Source: Nocardia xishanensis NBRC 101358
GTDB lineage: Bacteria; Actinomycetota; Actinomycetes; Mycobacteriales; Mycobacteriaceae
Reading direction: 5' to 3'
NCBI RefSeq assembly: GCF_001613365.1
Contig: NZ_BDCF01000006.1
Coordinates: 124,001-188,000 of the forward strand
Length of the DNA: 64,000 nucleotides
Shown here: piece by piece, positions 30,115 through 41,723 of the stretch
How the letters are laid out: every line of letters starts with the position of its first letter
Position numbering within the stretch: the stretch's first letter is position 1
Notes under the pieces: generated by a model
Told to the model about the DNA's origin: nothing
Database searches by the model: none
Seen by the model: the letters and a program-made list of their open reading frames with translations, nothing else
Program-made: the position numbers and the translations under genes

Positions 30115-31142
30115 GCGGTGCCTCGCAGCGCTCGATCCCGGACGGCCTCGTCGCGCAGGGCGCGGGCGATCCTTGCGCGGTGCAGATCCGGCGTGCCCCA
30201 GGCGGCGCGCAGCGCGGTGACCTTGGTCAGCCACAGCGACAGGTCGTATTCGGCGGTGTAGCCGATCGCGCCGTGCACCTGCAATGCCGCCCGCGCGGCG
30301 GTGTGCGCGGCGTCGCCACAGGCCAGAATCGCGGCCGACACGTCGCGGCTGCGGGTCGGCTCGCCCATGGTGAGCCCGGCCCGGTAGAGCAGTGGCTCGG
30401 CCAGGTCGAGCGCGATCAGCACATCGGCGAGCTTCTGCTTCACGGCCTGGAATTCGCCGATCGGCTTGCCGAACTGCTTGCGCTGCTTGGCGTATTCGGT
30501 GGCCGCGTGCAGCAGCGCGCGACCAGCACCGAGCAGTTGCGCGGCGGCGGCGAGCACACCGGTGTCGAACGCGACCGCGCCCGCCTCCAGCACCCGGTCG
30601 TCGCCTGCGACGAGCTCGGCGGCCGTCACCGCGAACAGCTTGCGTGCCGGGTCGACCGAACGGATCGCCGCGCCGCGCTCGCCGAGGAACACCTGCGCGC
30701 TGTCCACGAGCAGCGTCACGTCGGCGACGTCGGCGTCGAGCGCGACCGGATCGAGCCCGGGAGTGGCGAAGGCGACCGTGCCGAGCGCGGTGCCTTCGGC
30801 GAGCCCGGGCAGCCAGCGTTCGGCCGCGTCGGATTTCGGAAGCGACTGGAGCAGAACGGGAATCGCGGCCGCGGTCTCGACCAGCGGTCCCGGCGCGGCG
30901 GACCGGCCGATCTCGACGAACGCGACGACGAGGTCGATCGGGTCGGCGCCGACACCGCCGTACGCCTCGTCGACCGCGAGGCCGAGCACGCCCGCGCCCG
31001 CCAGCTGCTCGATCAGCGCGCGGCCTGGCCGCGAATCGCCGTTCGCCCAGGCGCGCACCGCGGTCGGCGTTCGCCCGGCGTCGAGCAGCTTGCGCACGCT
31101 GGCGGCGAAATCGGTCTGTTCCGTACTGAGCGCGAATCTCAT
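30111..31142 (-). CDS. fadE32: acyl-CoA dehydrogenase FadE32
   Basis: A 343-residue acyl-CoA dehydrogenase-like protein in the Rv3563 position. It shows LGLAVDEAYGGVGADPIDLV near residue 52, YAKQRKQFGKPIGEFQAVKQ near residue 240 and VHGAIGYTAEYDLSLW near residue 300. Steroid-type FadE proteins often work as heteromeric pairs; FadE31 and FadE32 are adjacent and overlap by 4 nt, so pairing is plausible. They are thought to act after ring opening of HIP. Confidence 0.85.
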   Translation of the reverse strand: MRFALSTEQTDFAASVRKLLDAGRTPTAVRAWANGDSRPGRALIEQLAGAGVLGLAVDEAYGGVGADPIDLVVAFVEIGRSAAPGPLVETAAAIPVLLQSLPKSDAAERWLPGLAEGTALGTVAFATPGLDPVALDADVADVTLLVDSAQVFLGERGAAIRSVDPARKLFAVTAAELVAGDDRVLEAGAVAFDTGVLAAAAQLLGAGRALLHAATEYAKQRKQFGKPIGEFQAVKQKLADVLIALDLAEPLLYRAGLTMGEPTRSRDVSAAILACGDAAHTAARAALQVHGAIGYTAEYDLSLWLTKVTALRAAWGTPDLHRARIARALRDEAVRDRALRGTA

Positions 31143-32281
31143 CGGCTGCTCCCTCGGGGTAGTCCGAGCAGCCGCTCGGCGATGATGTTGCGCTGGATCT
31201 CGTTGGTGCCCGCGTAGATCGGGCCGGACAGCGAGAACAAGTAGCCGTCGGTCCACGGTCCTGACCGCTCGGCCGCCGCGCCGAGCACGTCGAGCGCGGT
31301 CTCGTGCATGTCGATGTCGAGTTCGGACCAGAACACCTTGGTGATCGAGGATTCCGCGCCGAGCTTGCCGCCCTCGTTCAACCGGGTGACGGTCCCGAAG
31401 GTGTGCAGGCGGTAGGCCTCGCTGCGAATCCACGCGTCGACGACGGCGTCGCGCTGCGCGGTGTTGGTGCGGTCGCCGCTGTCCAGCCACAGGTCGACGA
31501 GCCGCCGCGCGGTCGCGCTGAACCGGCCTGGGCTGCGCAGCGAGAGACCGCGTTCGTTGCTCGAGGTGCTCATCGCCACCCGCCAGCCCTCGCCTGGCGC
31601 GCCGATCACGTCGCGATCCGGTACGAAGACGTCGTCGAGGAAGATCTCGGCGAAGCCGGGTTCACCGTCCAGCTGCGGAATCGGCCGCACCGAGACACCG
31701 TCCGCGGTGAGCGGGAACATCACGTACGTGAGTCCCTTGTGCCGCTCCGCCTCCGGATCGCTGCGGAAGAGGCCGAAGGCCCAGTCCGCGAACGCGGCTC
31801 GCGAACTCCACGTCTTCTGACCGCTGAGCAGCCAGCCGCCCTCGGTGCGGCGCGCCGTCGACCTGATGCCCGCCAGGTCGCTGCCCGCCTCTGGCTCCGA
31901 CCAGGCCTGCGCCCAGATGTCGTCGCCGCGCGCCATCCGCGGCATGATGCGGTCGAGCTGCTCGGCGGTGCCGTGTTCGAACAGCGTCGGCGCCAGCAGG
32001 AAGATGCCGTTCTGGCTGACCCGCCCCGGCGCACCGGCGGCGTAGTACTCCTGCTCGAACAGCACCCACTCCAGCAGCGAGGCGTCGCGCCCGCCGTACT
32101 CCCGCGGCCAGGAGACCACCGACAGCCGCGCGTCGGCCAGGGTGCGCTCCCAGTCGCGGTGCGCCTCGAACCCGGCCTTCGTGTCCATGGATGGCAGCGG
32201 CGCCGAGGGTTTCGCGGCGGCCAGGAATTCGCGGACTTCCCGCTGGAATTCCTGGGTCGCCTGGTCCAGATCCAGATCCAC
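31139..32281 (-). CDS. fadE31: acyl-CoA dehydrogenase FadE31
   Basis: A 380-residue acyl-CoA dehydrogenase (Rv3562 position, about 376 residues). Signatures are WPREYGGRDASLLEWVLFEQ near residue 50, AQAWSEPEAGSDLAGI near residue 110 and a C-terminal GPIYAGTNEIQRNIIAERLL. GTG 32281 is the start; its G is the last base of the upstream ech stop TAG. It is likely the flavin-bearing partner for FadE32. The exact substrate in late HIP breakdown is unproven. Confidence 0.88.
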   Translation of the reverse strand: MDLDLDQATQEFQREVREFLAAAKPSAPLPSMDTKAGFEAHRDWERTLADARLSVVSWPREYGGRDASLLEWVLFEQEYYAAGAPGRVSQNGIFLLAPTLFEHGTAEQLDRIMPRMARGDDIWAQAWSEPEAGSDLAGIRSTARRTEGGWLLSGQKTWSSRAAFADWAFGLFRSDPEAERHKGLTYVMFPLTADGVSVRPIPQLDGEPGFAEIFLDDVFVPDRDVIGAPGEGWRVAMSTSSNERGLSLRSPGRFSATARRLVDLWLDSGDRTNTAQRDAVVDAWIRSEAYRLHTFGTVTRLNEGGKLGAESSITKVFWSELDIDMHETALDVLGAAAERSGPWTDGYLFSLSGPIYAGTNEIQRNIIAERLLGLPRGSSR

Positions 32282-33176
32282 TACGTCGTCCCGTTCTGTT
32301 CGGCCGTGCTCGCACTGGCCTTCATCGTCTTGGCGTTCATGCCCCCGAGTGAGTCCGCGCCGACCTCGGCGTTGTGCGCGTGCGCGAAGTGGTGCAGCCC
32401 GAAGACCGAGTCCATGCCGGTGCGCATGCCCATCAGGTCCTCGGCCTGGTTGACCGCCTTCTTGGTGAGCGCGAGACCGAAGCGCGGCATGGCGCCGATC
32501 TTCTCGGCAAGCGCCATGGTCTCGGCCTCCAGTTCGGCGCGCGGGACCACCCGGTTGACCATGCCCCACTCCTTGGCCTGCGCCGCGCCGAAGCGGTCGC
32601 CGGTGAAGAGGAACTCCTTGGCCGCGCGCGGGCCCATCACCCACGGGTGCGCGAAGTACTCCACACCCGGAATGCCCATGCGCACCACGGGATCGGAGAA
32701 GAACGCGTCGTCGGAGGCGACGATCAGATCGCACACCCACGCGAGCATCAGCCCGCCCGCGATGCAGGCGCCCTGCACCATGGCGATGGTCGGCTTGGGG
32801 ATCTCCCGCCAGCGACGGCACATGCCGAGGTACACCTCGGACTCCCTGGCGAAACGCTGGTCGCCGCCCTGCTTGTCGACGTGATCCCACCACAGGACGG
32901 CCTTGTTGTCGTAGCGCACGTGGTGGTCGCGGCCCGGCGTCCCGATGTCGTGTCCGGCGCTGAAGTGTTTGCCGTTGCCCGCCAAGACGATCACGCCGAC
33001 CTCGTCGTCCTCGACGGCGCGTTGGAAGGCGGCGTCGAGCGCGTAGGTCATCACCGAGTTCTGCGCGTTGCGGTAATCGGGCCGGTTCATCGTGACGATT
33101 GCGACCCGGCCGCGCCGCTCGTAGGTGACGACCTCGCCTTCGTCCGGCACCGAGCCGTTCTCCGCTTGGTCTGGCA

Positions 33177-33177
<1 letters not shown>
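32281..33177 (-). CDS. enoyl-CoA hydratase/isomerase in the fadD3 operon
   Basis: A 298-residue crotonase-fold protein. VAIVTMNRPDYRNAQNSVM near residue 25, the oxyanion segment GKHFSAGHDI near residue 69 and GACIAGGLMLAWVCDLIVAS near residue 136 are present. It lies between fadD3 and fadE31, where M. tuberculosis has no hydratase, and overlaps both by 1 nt. It probably hydrates an enoyl-CoA made by the neighbouring FadE enzymes. The glutamates of classic hydratases are not both at the usual places, so another crotonase reaction is possible. Confidence 0.85.
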
Positions 33178-34736
<1,559 letters not shown>

Positions 34737-34783
34737 GGGTGTTCCTCACCGTTCACGCGAGTACTTATGCATGCACTCTACAA

Positions 34784-34797
34784 AGCAAGTGCTTGGT
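34784..34797. promoter_or_regulatory. KstR2-type operator between fadD3 and ipdE1
   Basis: AGCAAGTGCTTGGT fits the KstR2 form AnCAAGnnCTTGnT at every fixed position. It serves the divergent fadD3 and ipdE1 operons and ends 16 nt before the ipdE1 GTG. Confidence 0.85.
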
Positions 34798-34813
34798 AGG
34801 TTATCCTACCGGC

Positions 34814-36007
34814 GTGGTTGCGATCCAGACCTCAGATTCCGACACTGCCGCGCGGGACGCGCGGTTTTCCGCCGAAGTGCGGGAATGGCTGGCCGAGAAT
34901 CTCAACGGAGAATTCCGCGAACTGCGCGGATTGGGCGGTCCAGGCCGCGAGCACGAGGCGTTCGACGAGCGCCTCGCCTGGGACCGGCACTTGGCCGCGT
35001 CCGGATGGACCTGCCTCGGCTGGCCCAAGGAGTACGGCGGTCGCGAGGCCACCGTGCGCCAGCAGGTGATCTTCCACGAGGAGTACGCCAAGGCCAACGC
35101 GCCCGCTCGGGTCTCGCACGTGGGGGAGGAGCTGCTCGGCCCGACCGTGCTCGCCTTCGGCACACAGGCGCAGAAGGACCGCTTCCTGCCCGGCATTCGC
35201 AATGTCACCGAGCTGTGGTGCCAGGGCTACTCGGAACCGGGTGCGGGTTCGGACCTGGCCGCCATCAGCACCGCCGCGCACCTCGACGGCGACGAGTGGT
35301 CCATCAATGGCCAGAAGATCTGGACCTCGCTGGCCCACGTGGCCGATTGGTGCTTCGTGGTCGCCCGCACCGAGAAGGGCTCTTCCCGCCACAAGGGCCT
35401 GTCCTACCTGCTCGTTCCCATGAAGCAGCCGGGTATCGAGGTGCGCCCGATCATCCAGCTCACCGGGACGTCGGAGTTCAACGAAGTCTTCTTCGACGAC
35501 GCGCGCACCGCGGCCGACCTGGTCGTCGGCGCGCCCGGCGACGGCTGGCGCATCGCGATGGGCACGCTGACCTTCGAACGCGGCATCTCCACCCTCGGCC
35601 AGCAGATCCGCTTCGCGCGGGAACTGGCCGACATCGAGGCGCTGGCCCGCCGCATCGGCGTGGCCGACGAACCGCTCATCGCGGACCGGATCGACCGGGC
35701 CTGGGTGGGTCTGCGGGTGCTGCGCGCGCACGCGCTGCGCACCATGGAAGGCACCGGCGTCGACGACGGCGGGCAGGCCTCGGTCGCCAAGCTGCTCTGG
35801 GCCAACTGGCACCGTGGGCTCGGCGAACTGGCCATGGCGGTGCTCGGCGCGCGCGGCCTGGTGGCCGACGAGGACGACGATCTCAACGAATGGCAGCGGC
35901 TGTATCTGTTCACCCGCGCCGACACCATCTACGGAGGTTCGAACGAAGTGCAGCGCAACATCATCTCCGAGCGTGTGCTCGGCCTGCCGCGCGAGGCCCG
36001 GCCGTGA
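34814..36007 (+). CDS. ipdE1: acyl-CoA dehydrogenase, alpha-type subunit (FadE30/IpdE1)
   Basis: A 397-residue acyl-CoA dehydrogenase (M. tuberculosis FadE30 385). Signatures: GWPKEYGGREATVRQQVIFH near residue 60, CQGYSEPGAGSDLAAI near residue 136, and a C-terminal TIYGGSNEVQRNIISERVLG. With IpdE2 it dehydrogenates the propionyl side chain of 5-OH-HIP-CoA. GTG 34814 is only 17 nt from the operator, suggesting a very short leader. The stop overlaps ipdF by 4 nt (GTGA). Confidence 0.92.
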   Translation: MVAIQTSDSDTAARDARFSAEVREWLAENLNGEFRELRGLGGPGREHEAFDERLAWDRHLAASGWTCLGWPKEYGGREATVRQQVIFHEEYAKANAPARVSHVGEELLGPTVLAFGTQAQKDRFLPGIRNVTELWCQGYSEPGAGSDLAAISTAAHLDGDEWSINGQKIWTSLAHVADWCFVVARTEKGSSRHKGLSYLLVPMKQPGIEVRPIIQLTGTSEFNEVFFDDARTAADLVVGAPGDGWRIAMGTLTFERGISTLGQQIRFARELADIEALARRIGVADEPLIADRIDRAWVGLRVLRAHALRTMEGTGVDDGGQASVAKLLWANWHRGLGELAMAVLGARGLVADEDDDLNEWQRLYLFTRADTIYGGSNEVQRNIISERVLGLPREARP

Positions 36008-36804
36008 CGGCGCGGCCCCTTTCGGTCGCCCCCGAGCCCGTCGCCGGGCACGGCCTGCTGACCGGACGCGTCGCCGTCGTGACCGCGGCCGCCGGGACCG
36101 GCATCGGCTCGGCCACGGCGCGCAGGCTGCTCGCCGAGGGCGCCGACGTGGTCGTCTCGGATTGGCACGAGCGCAGGCTCGCCGAGACCGAGGTCGAGCT
36201 GAAGGGTGAGTTCCCGGATCGCCGGGTCGCCGCGATCGCCTGCGACGTGCAGAGCACCGAGCAAGTGGACGCGCTGGTGCGCGGCGCGGCGGAAGCGCTC
36301 GGCCGCATCGACATCATGGTCAACAACGCGGGTCTCGGTGGGGAGACGCCCGTGGTCGACATGACCGACGAGCAGTGGGACCGCGTCCTGGACATCACGC
36401 TCAACGGCACCTTCCGCTGCACCCGCGCGGCGCTGGCCTACTTCCGTTCGGCGGGGCACGGCGGCGTCATCGTGAACAACGCCAGCGTCCTCGGCTGGCG
36501 CGCGCAGTACGGCCAAGCCCACTACGCCGCGGCCAAGGCGGGCGTGATGGCGCTGACCCGGTGCAGCGCGATCGAGGCCGCCGAACTCGGCGTGCGGATC
36601 AACGCCGTCGCGCCCAGCATCGCCAGGCACGCGTTCCTCGACAAGGTCAGCTCGACGGAACTGCTCGATCAGCTCTCCGAGCGGGAGGCGTTCGGGCGCG
36701 CGGCCGAGCCGTGGGAGGTGGCCGCGACCATCGCCATGCTGGCCAGCGACTACACCAGCTACCTCACCGGCGAGGTCGTTTCCGTGAGCAGTCAGCGGGC
36801 CTGA
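36004..36804 (+). CDS. ipdF: 5-OH-HIP-CoA oxidoreductase-type SDR
   Basis: A 266-residue short-chain dehydrogenase (Rv3559c 262). The cofactor site is VTAAAGTGIGSATARRLL near residue 25, MVNNAGLGG near residue 105, and the catalytic Ser, Tyr and Lys appear in NNASVLGW and QAHYAAAKAG near residues 155-175. The D-W of VVSDWHER suggests NAD preference. IpdF interconverts the 5-keto and 5-hydroxy forms of the HIP-CoA series. Gene position right after ipdE1, with 4-nt overlap, matches M. tuberculosis. Confidence 0.92.
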   Translation: MTARPLSVAPEPVAGHGLLTGRVAVVTAAAGTGIGSATARRLLAEGADVVVSDWHERRLAETEVELKGEFPDRRVAAIACDVQSTEQVDALVRGAAEALGRIDIMVNNAGLGGETPVVDMTDEQWDRVLDITLNGTFRCTRAALAYFRSAGHGGVIVNNASVLGWRAQYGQAHYAAAKAGVMALTRCSAIEAAELGVRINAVAPSIARHAFLDKVSSTELLDQLSEREAFGRAAEPWEVAATIAMLASDYTSYLTGEVVSVSSQRA

Positions 36805-36950
36805 GGCGCCCGATTGAGATCGCCTTCGGGCGTCCGCTTCCTTACCCGGAAATGGGCGCCCGATCAGGTGAAAAAGGGTGGGGCGCGCGGGGCCGGGGTG
36901 TGCCATGCTGGGGGAGGACGGATCCCGCAATTTCGTAAGGGGCGTTGGCT

Positions 36951-37682
36951 ATGGGCCCGTATCGCCCACCTGCCCGCGAACAACTAGAACTCGACGTCGT
37001 ACGCGAGGTCGTGTTGGCCAGGCGCAGGCTGGACAGCATGGTTCTCGCCGCCTTGACACTCGGCGCCGAGCTCATGAACCACCAGTCCGCGCGGGCGACG
37101 GCATACCGGGCCGCGCAAATTCTCGAGCTGTTCGCGATCGACGAGACCGAAGTCGAACGAGACCCGAGAGCCGCGTTGCGCGCCGACATGATGCGCGACA
37201 ACGCCCGCGCCCGCCGGATCGGGCTGCGGTCTCCCGCCGGAGTTCCCTCGGAGCAGGACCGGCGGCGCCAGCGCCAGACCGCCCTGCTGCGCGAGGTGCG
37301 CGCCGACCTCATCGAGGTGCTGCGCCGCTGCCGCAAGCATCACTTCGACCGCGGCGCCGTCGCCGACGAGATCGCGCAGGGTCTGTGCGCCGCCACCGAC
37401 AAACTGGTGGTCGGCGCCGATATGGACGCCTACCATGCCTGGCAGCGCGGCATGGTGCTGAAGCTCATCGAAGAACCGGTCCCGTACGGCCCACCCCGCG
37501 TAATGGCGACCGTCGACGCGGGCCCGGGCCGCGGACCGTTGACCGTCGAATGGGACACGCCGGAGCGAAGATTGGCGCTCGTCGCCCGCATGGCCCGCGC
37601 AGGCATCTCCCCCGTCGTCATCTGCGACCGCCTCCTCGCCGACCTCTCGGTGTCCTCCCCGATCCGCTACTCGCTGCGCTAG
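36951..37682 (+). CDS. hypothetical Arg-rich helical protein
   Basis: A 243-residue protein I do not recognise. It is predicted mostly helical and Arg-rich, with no signal peptide or membrane segment. ATG 36951 is chosen; an in-frame TTG at 36945 is next to it, and AAGGGG lies upstream. Codon use looks like normal chromosomal genes. It lies between ipdF and kstR2, where M. tuberculosis carries a PPE gene (PPE64), so this gap varies between lineages. Confidence 0.6.
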   Translation: MGPYRPPAREQLELDVVREVVLARRRLDSMVLAALTLGAELMNHQSARATAYRAAQILELFAIDETEVERDPRAALRADMMRDNARARRIGLRSPAGVPSEQDRRRQRQTALLREVRADLIEVLRRCRKHHFDRGAVADEIAQGLCAATDKLVVGADMDAYHAWQRGMVLKLIEEPVPYGPPRVMATVDAGPGRGPLTVEWDTPERRLALVARMARAGISPVVICDRLLADLSVSSPIRYSLR

Positions 37683-38022
37683 CGCCGCCATCTCCGCACC
37701 TGCGAGTCGTGTTCGCTCGTTACCGCTATCGGTGACACGGGGGAGAGACGCGGTTGCCGGTCCAGCATCTCGGCCGCCGCCACAGCGGCCAGCTTTCTCC
37801 GTGCCAATTCGGGCCGGGCGTGGTCGACCTGGCCACGCAGCTGCCAGCGCAAGCCTGGTATCGCAGCGCTAGTGATGCGGCTACCCGCCCACCTGAGACG
37901 CACCTGCCTCAACAGCCAACGGGCCGACTATGGCAGCGTCCGGACCGGCTATCCGGTCAGCGGGCCCGGGGTATACCGGAACGATGCGAATGGTAACCCG
38001 ATCAAGTAAGGCTAGGGAGGAC
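37683..38022. other. 340-nt gap without a supported gene
   Basis: Short frames occur on both strands, including one with LATQLPAQAWYRSAS, faintly like a transposase fragment. None has a ribosome site or a convincing length. I can support no feature here. Confidence 0.4.
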
Positions 38023-38373
38023 ATGGAGTCCAGTGAACGGCCCCGCAGGACGCGCGAAAGGCCCCGTAGGACACAGGAACAGATCGACCGCATCAATAAG
38101 CTCAACAAGGAATCGCGCGATCTGCTGGAACGGCTGGCGGACCGGCTTCCGGCTGAAACGCTTGCCCAGTATCGGACTTTCAGCGATGTCGGTGAGTGGG
38201 GTGAACTAGTCGACGGCCTGTGCGCGAGCCTCGTGAAGCGGCAGATCGCTGTCACCACAGCCGAGCGCGACAGTCTGGCCGAGTTGATGGCGATGTTCAT
38301 CAACAGTGAAGGCTATGCATATCTCGGCGACCCCGAGCGAGTCTTGTCCCAGCTTGCTGTTGTCCCGGCGTAG
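38023..38373 (+). CDS. small hypothetical protein, possibly MafI-like immunity family
   Basis: A 116-residue protein starting at ATG 38023 behind AGGGAGG at 38014-38020; the longer frame from 37930 lacks such a site. The first 30 residues are a charged Arg-rich segment (PRRTRERPRRTQEQ). Then comes a helical domain with LLERLADRLPAETLAQYRTF and EWGELVDGLCASLVKRQIAV, a layout like the MafI-type immunity proteins of actinobacteria. The family assignment is tentative and no toxin gene is next to it. Confidence 0.5.
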   Translation: MESSERPRRTRERPRRTQEQIDRINKLNKESRDLLERLADRLPAETLAQYRTFSDVGEWGELVDGLCASLVKRQIAVTTAERDSLAELMAMFINSEGYAYLGDPERVLSQLAVVPA

Positions 38374-38498
38374 GTCCAGCAGGGCGCGGGCCACCTAACG
38401 CATGTCGGCCCCTCTACGCGGCTCTTCCTACTTGGCCGGCGTCTGGTGTGACCGATCCCGTCGTGACGGCTGCCTTCCGCGATGGTCGACGCCCTAGC

Positions 38499-38516
38499 AC
38501 CAAGCAAATGCTTGGT
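38499..38516. promoter_or_regulatory. KstR2-type operator before kstR2
   Basis: ACCAAGCA-AA-TGCTTGGT is a perfect 8-bp inverted repeat. It contains AGCAAATGCTTGGT, one base from the KstR2 form. It lies 6 nt before the kstR2 ATG, so the repressor probably controls itself and fadA6. Confidence 0.8.
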
Positions 38517-38522
38517 TGTATT

Positions 38523-39140
38523 ATGGCCTTCGTGACCGCACCTGACGCCTCGAAATCCGCACGACGCAACGAACTGCTCGCGCTGGCGGCCGATCTGTTC
38601 GCCCAGCGTGGATTGCGCGCGACCACGGTGCGCGATATAGCCGACGCGGCCGGGATTCTATCCGGGAGTCTCTACCACCACTTCGATTCCAAGGAGTCGA
38701 TGGTGGACGAGATCCTGCGCGGCTTCCTCGATGATCTGTTCGGCCGCTACCGCGAGATCGTCGGCTCCGGCCTCAGCTCGCGAGACACCTTGGAAGCCTT
38801 GGTGATCGCGTCCTACGAGTCGTTCGACCGCTTCCATGCCGCGGTCGCGATCTACCAGGCCGAGGCCAAACGCCTGCGCGACGCGGAGCGTTTCGCCTAC
38901 ATCGAGGAGTACAACCGGGAGTTCCGCGAGCTCTGGCACCGGGTGCTGATCAACGGTGTCGAGGACGGCAGCTTCCGTCCCGAGCTCGACGTCGAACTGG
39001 CCTATCGCTTCCTGCGCGACACCGTCTGGGTCGCCGTGCGCTGGTACCAGCCGGGCGGCGCCATCACCGTCGAAAACCTCGCCAAGCAGTACCTCACCAT
39101 CGTGCTCGACGGGCTGACCGTCTCGCGGCACACCGACTAG
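38523..39140 (+). CDS. kstR2: TetR-family repressor KstR2
   Basis: A 205-residue TetR regulator very like M. tuberculosis KstR2 (200). The helix-turn-helix GLRATTVRDIADAAGILSGS leads to LYHHFDSKESMVDEIL, and the C-terminal YRFLRDTVWVAVRWYQPGG is characteristic. ATG 38523 is chosen; GTG 38532 is an alternative. KstR2 represses the HIP genes and releases DNA on binding HIP-CoA. Three operator-like sites in this window match its known motif. Only 8 nt separate it from fadA6. Confidence 0.93.
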   Translation: MAFVTAPDASKSARRNELLALAADLFAQRGLRATTVRDIADAAGILSGSLYHHFDSKESMVDEILRGFLDDLFGRYREIVGSGLSSRDTLEALVIASYESFDRFHAAVAIYQAEAKRLRDAERFAYIEEYNREFRELWHRVLINGVEDGSFRPELDVELAYRFLRDTVWVAVRWYQPGGAITVENLAKQYLTIVLDGLTVSRHTD

Positions 39141-39148
39141 GAGACCCA

Positions 39149-40333
<1,185 letters not shown>

Positions 40334-40347
40334 CTACCGATCGCGAT

Positions 40348-40380
40348 CCGCGCCGGGTGAATGTCCTTCACCCGGCGCGG
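40348..40380 (+). terminator. intrinsic terminator after fadA6
   Basis: CCGCGCCGGGTGAA at 40348-40361 pairs perfectly over 14 bp with 40367-40380 around TGTCC, followed by TTTTC. It lies 14 nt after the fadA6 stop. Confidence 0.9.
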
Positions 40381-40507
40381 TTTTCGCCCTTCGCAAGTGC
40401 CCGCCCGCCGCCCTCATCCCGCTCGGCGCGAGGATCAATGTCCACGCCCCGCCATGTCCGCGGATCGAACCGGGCGTGGCCCCATGGGCGCACCTCGCAG
40501 ATGCTTC

Positions 40508-40562
40508 GCACGCCTCGCAGGGTCTGTATGCGCTGCGAACCGTGCGAAACGCCTGCGAGGTC
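40508..40562. repeat. dispersed intergenic repeat, copy B
   Basis: It is the partner of 5094-5148, 41 of 55 identical without gaps, with CTGCGAACCGTGCG and CTGCGAGGTC conserved. The inverted-repeat arm of copy A is less complete here. It lies between the fadA6 and ipdC terminators. Confidence 0.6.
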
Positions 40563-40590
40563 CGGCCTGATTACCGGCTAGAGCATGACA

Positions 40591-40622
40591 AAGGCCGCTC
40601 GATCCGGGGATCGAGCGGCCTT
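40591..40622. terminator. hairpin at the end of the ipdC operon
   Basis: AAGGCCGCTCGATC at 40591-40604 pairs perfectly with 40609-40622 around CGGG. It lies 21 nt beyond the ipdC stop on the minus strand. The T run is short (TTTGTC on the minus strand), so termination may be partial. Confidence 0.75.
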
Positions 40623-40643
40623 GTAGGTCGACGCTGATCGGAA

Positions 40644-41723
40644 TCAGTGAGCAGCCGTCTGACCGGCGAGCGCCGACACCGCCTCGATGCGCGCCAGCGC
40701 GTCGGTCACCACGTGATCGATGAGCTCCCTACAGGTCGGCAGGTCATCGATGATGCCGGTGACCTGACCCGCCGCGAGCACGCCCGCCTGGGTATTGCCC
40801 TCGACGAGCCCGGCGCGCAACAGCATCGGGGTATTGGCGGCCATGACCACCTGGGACCAGCTCAGGTCCTTGGTCTTCCGCATGGCCAGGCCGTCCTTGA
40901 CCATGGTCGACCACTTCATGCCGGTCATGCTCTTGAACCGCGCCGCGTTCGACACCGCCGCGGCCAGCCCCCGCCAGCGGCCCGAATGCTCCAGCCGCTG
41001 AACCAGTTCGGTGTTCAGCACGCGATGCGGCATGCCGTCGACCTTGAGCGAGACCACGGTGTCCTGCAACTGCCTGCGCAGGTATTCCTGCTTCACCGCG
41101 TCGGGCACGGAGCTCTCTTGGGTCAGCAGGAAGCGGGTGCCCATCGCGACGCCCGCCGCGCCGTAGGCCAGCGCCGCCGCCAGGCCGCGCCCGTCGAAGA
41201 AGCCGCCCGCCGCGACGACCGGGATGTCGACCGCGTCGAGCACCGAGGGCAGCAGCAGCGTGGTCGCCACCGGACCGGTGTGCCCGCCGCCCTCGCCGCC
41301 CTGCACGATCACCGCGTCGGCGCCCCACGAGGCCACCTTCACCGCGTGCTTGGCCGCGCCGATCGACGGAATCACCACGACGCCGTTGTCTTTCAGCTTC
41401 GCGATGAGATCCTTCTTCGGCGCGAGCGCGAACGACGCGACCGCGACTTTCTCCCTGATCAGCAGGTCGATGCGTTCGCCGGCGTCGGTGGCGTCGGCGC
41501 GGATGTTCACGCCGAACGGTTTGTCGGTGTGCGCCTTGGTCTTCGCGATCGCCGCTTCCAGCTCCGCGAACGTCATGGTCGCCGAGGCGAGAATGCCGAG
41601 CCCGCCCGCGTTGGCGGTGGCCGAGACCAGGCTCGGTCCTGCCACCCAACCCATGCCGGTTTGCACGACGGGATGCTCGACGCCGACCAGTTCGGTCAGC
41701 GGGGTGTGCAAGCGTCCGGTCAT
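40644..41723 (-). CDS. ipdC: IpdC flavin-dependent reductase (nitronate monooxygenase family)
   Basis: A 359-residue TIM-barrel flavoprotein (Rv3553 355) of the 2-nitropropane dioxygenase family: HPVVQTGMGWVAGPSLVSA near residue 16, ADAVIVQGGEGGGHTG near residue 132, and VVAAGGFFDGRGLAAALAYG with MGTRFL, the FMN phosphate site. In HIP catabolism IpdC is placed at the double-bond step giving the EchA20 substrate. Its ATG overlaps the ipdB stop by 1 nt. It is the last gene of echA20-ipdA-ipdB-ipdC. Confidence 0.92.
   Translation of the reverse strand: MTGRLHTPLTELVGVEHPVVQTGMGWVAGPSLVSATANAGGLGILASATMTFAELEAAIAKTKAHTDKPFGVNIRADATDAGERIDLLIREKVAVASFALAPKKDLIAKLKDNGVVVIPSIGAAKHAVKVASWGADAVIVQGGEGGGHTGPVATTLLLPSVLDAVDIPVVAAGGFFDGRGLAAALAYGAAGVAMGTRFLLTQESSVPDAVKQEYLRRQLQDTVVSLKVDGMPHRVLNTELVQRLEHSGRWRGLAAAVSNAARFKSMTGMKWSTMVKDGLAMRKTKDLSWSQVVMAANTPMLLRAGLVEGNTQAGVLAAGQVTGIIDDLPTCRELIDHVVTDALARIEAVSALAGQTAAH

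Larger units (their letters stand above)
40381..40643. other. fadA6-ipdC convergent spacer
   Basis: No gene is supported. The stretch holds copy B of the dispersed repeat (40508-40562) and a second perfect hairpin (40591-40622). Confidence 0.6.

Noticed and set aside
37754..37996. Possible transposase fragment in the gap after 37682.
   Set aside because: The resemblance is a few residues only, with no inverted repeats or further transposase motifs.
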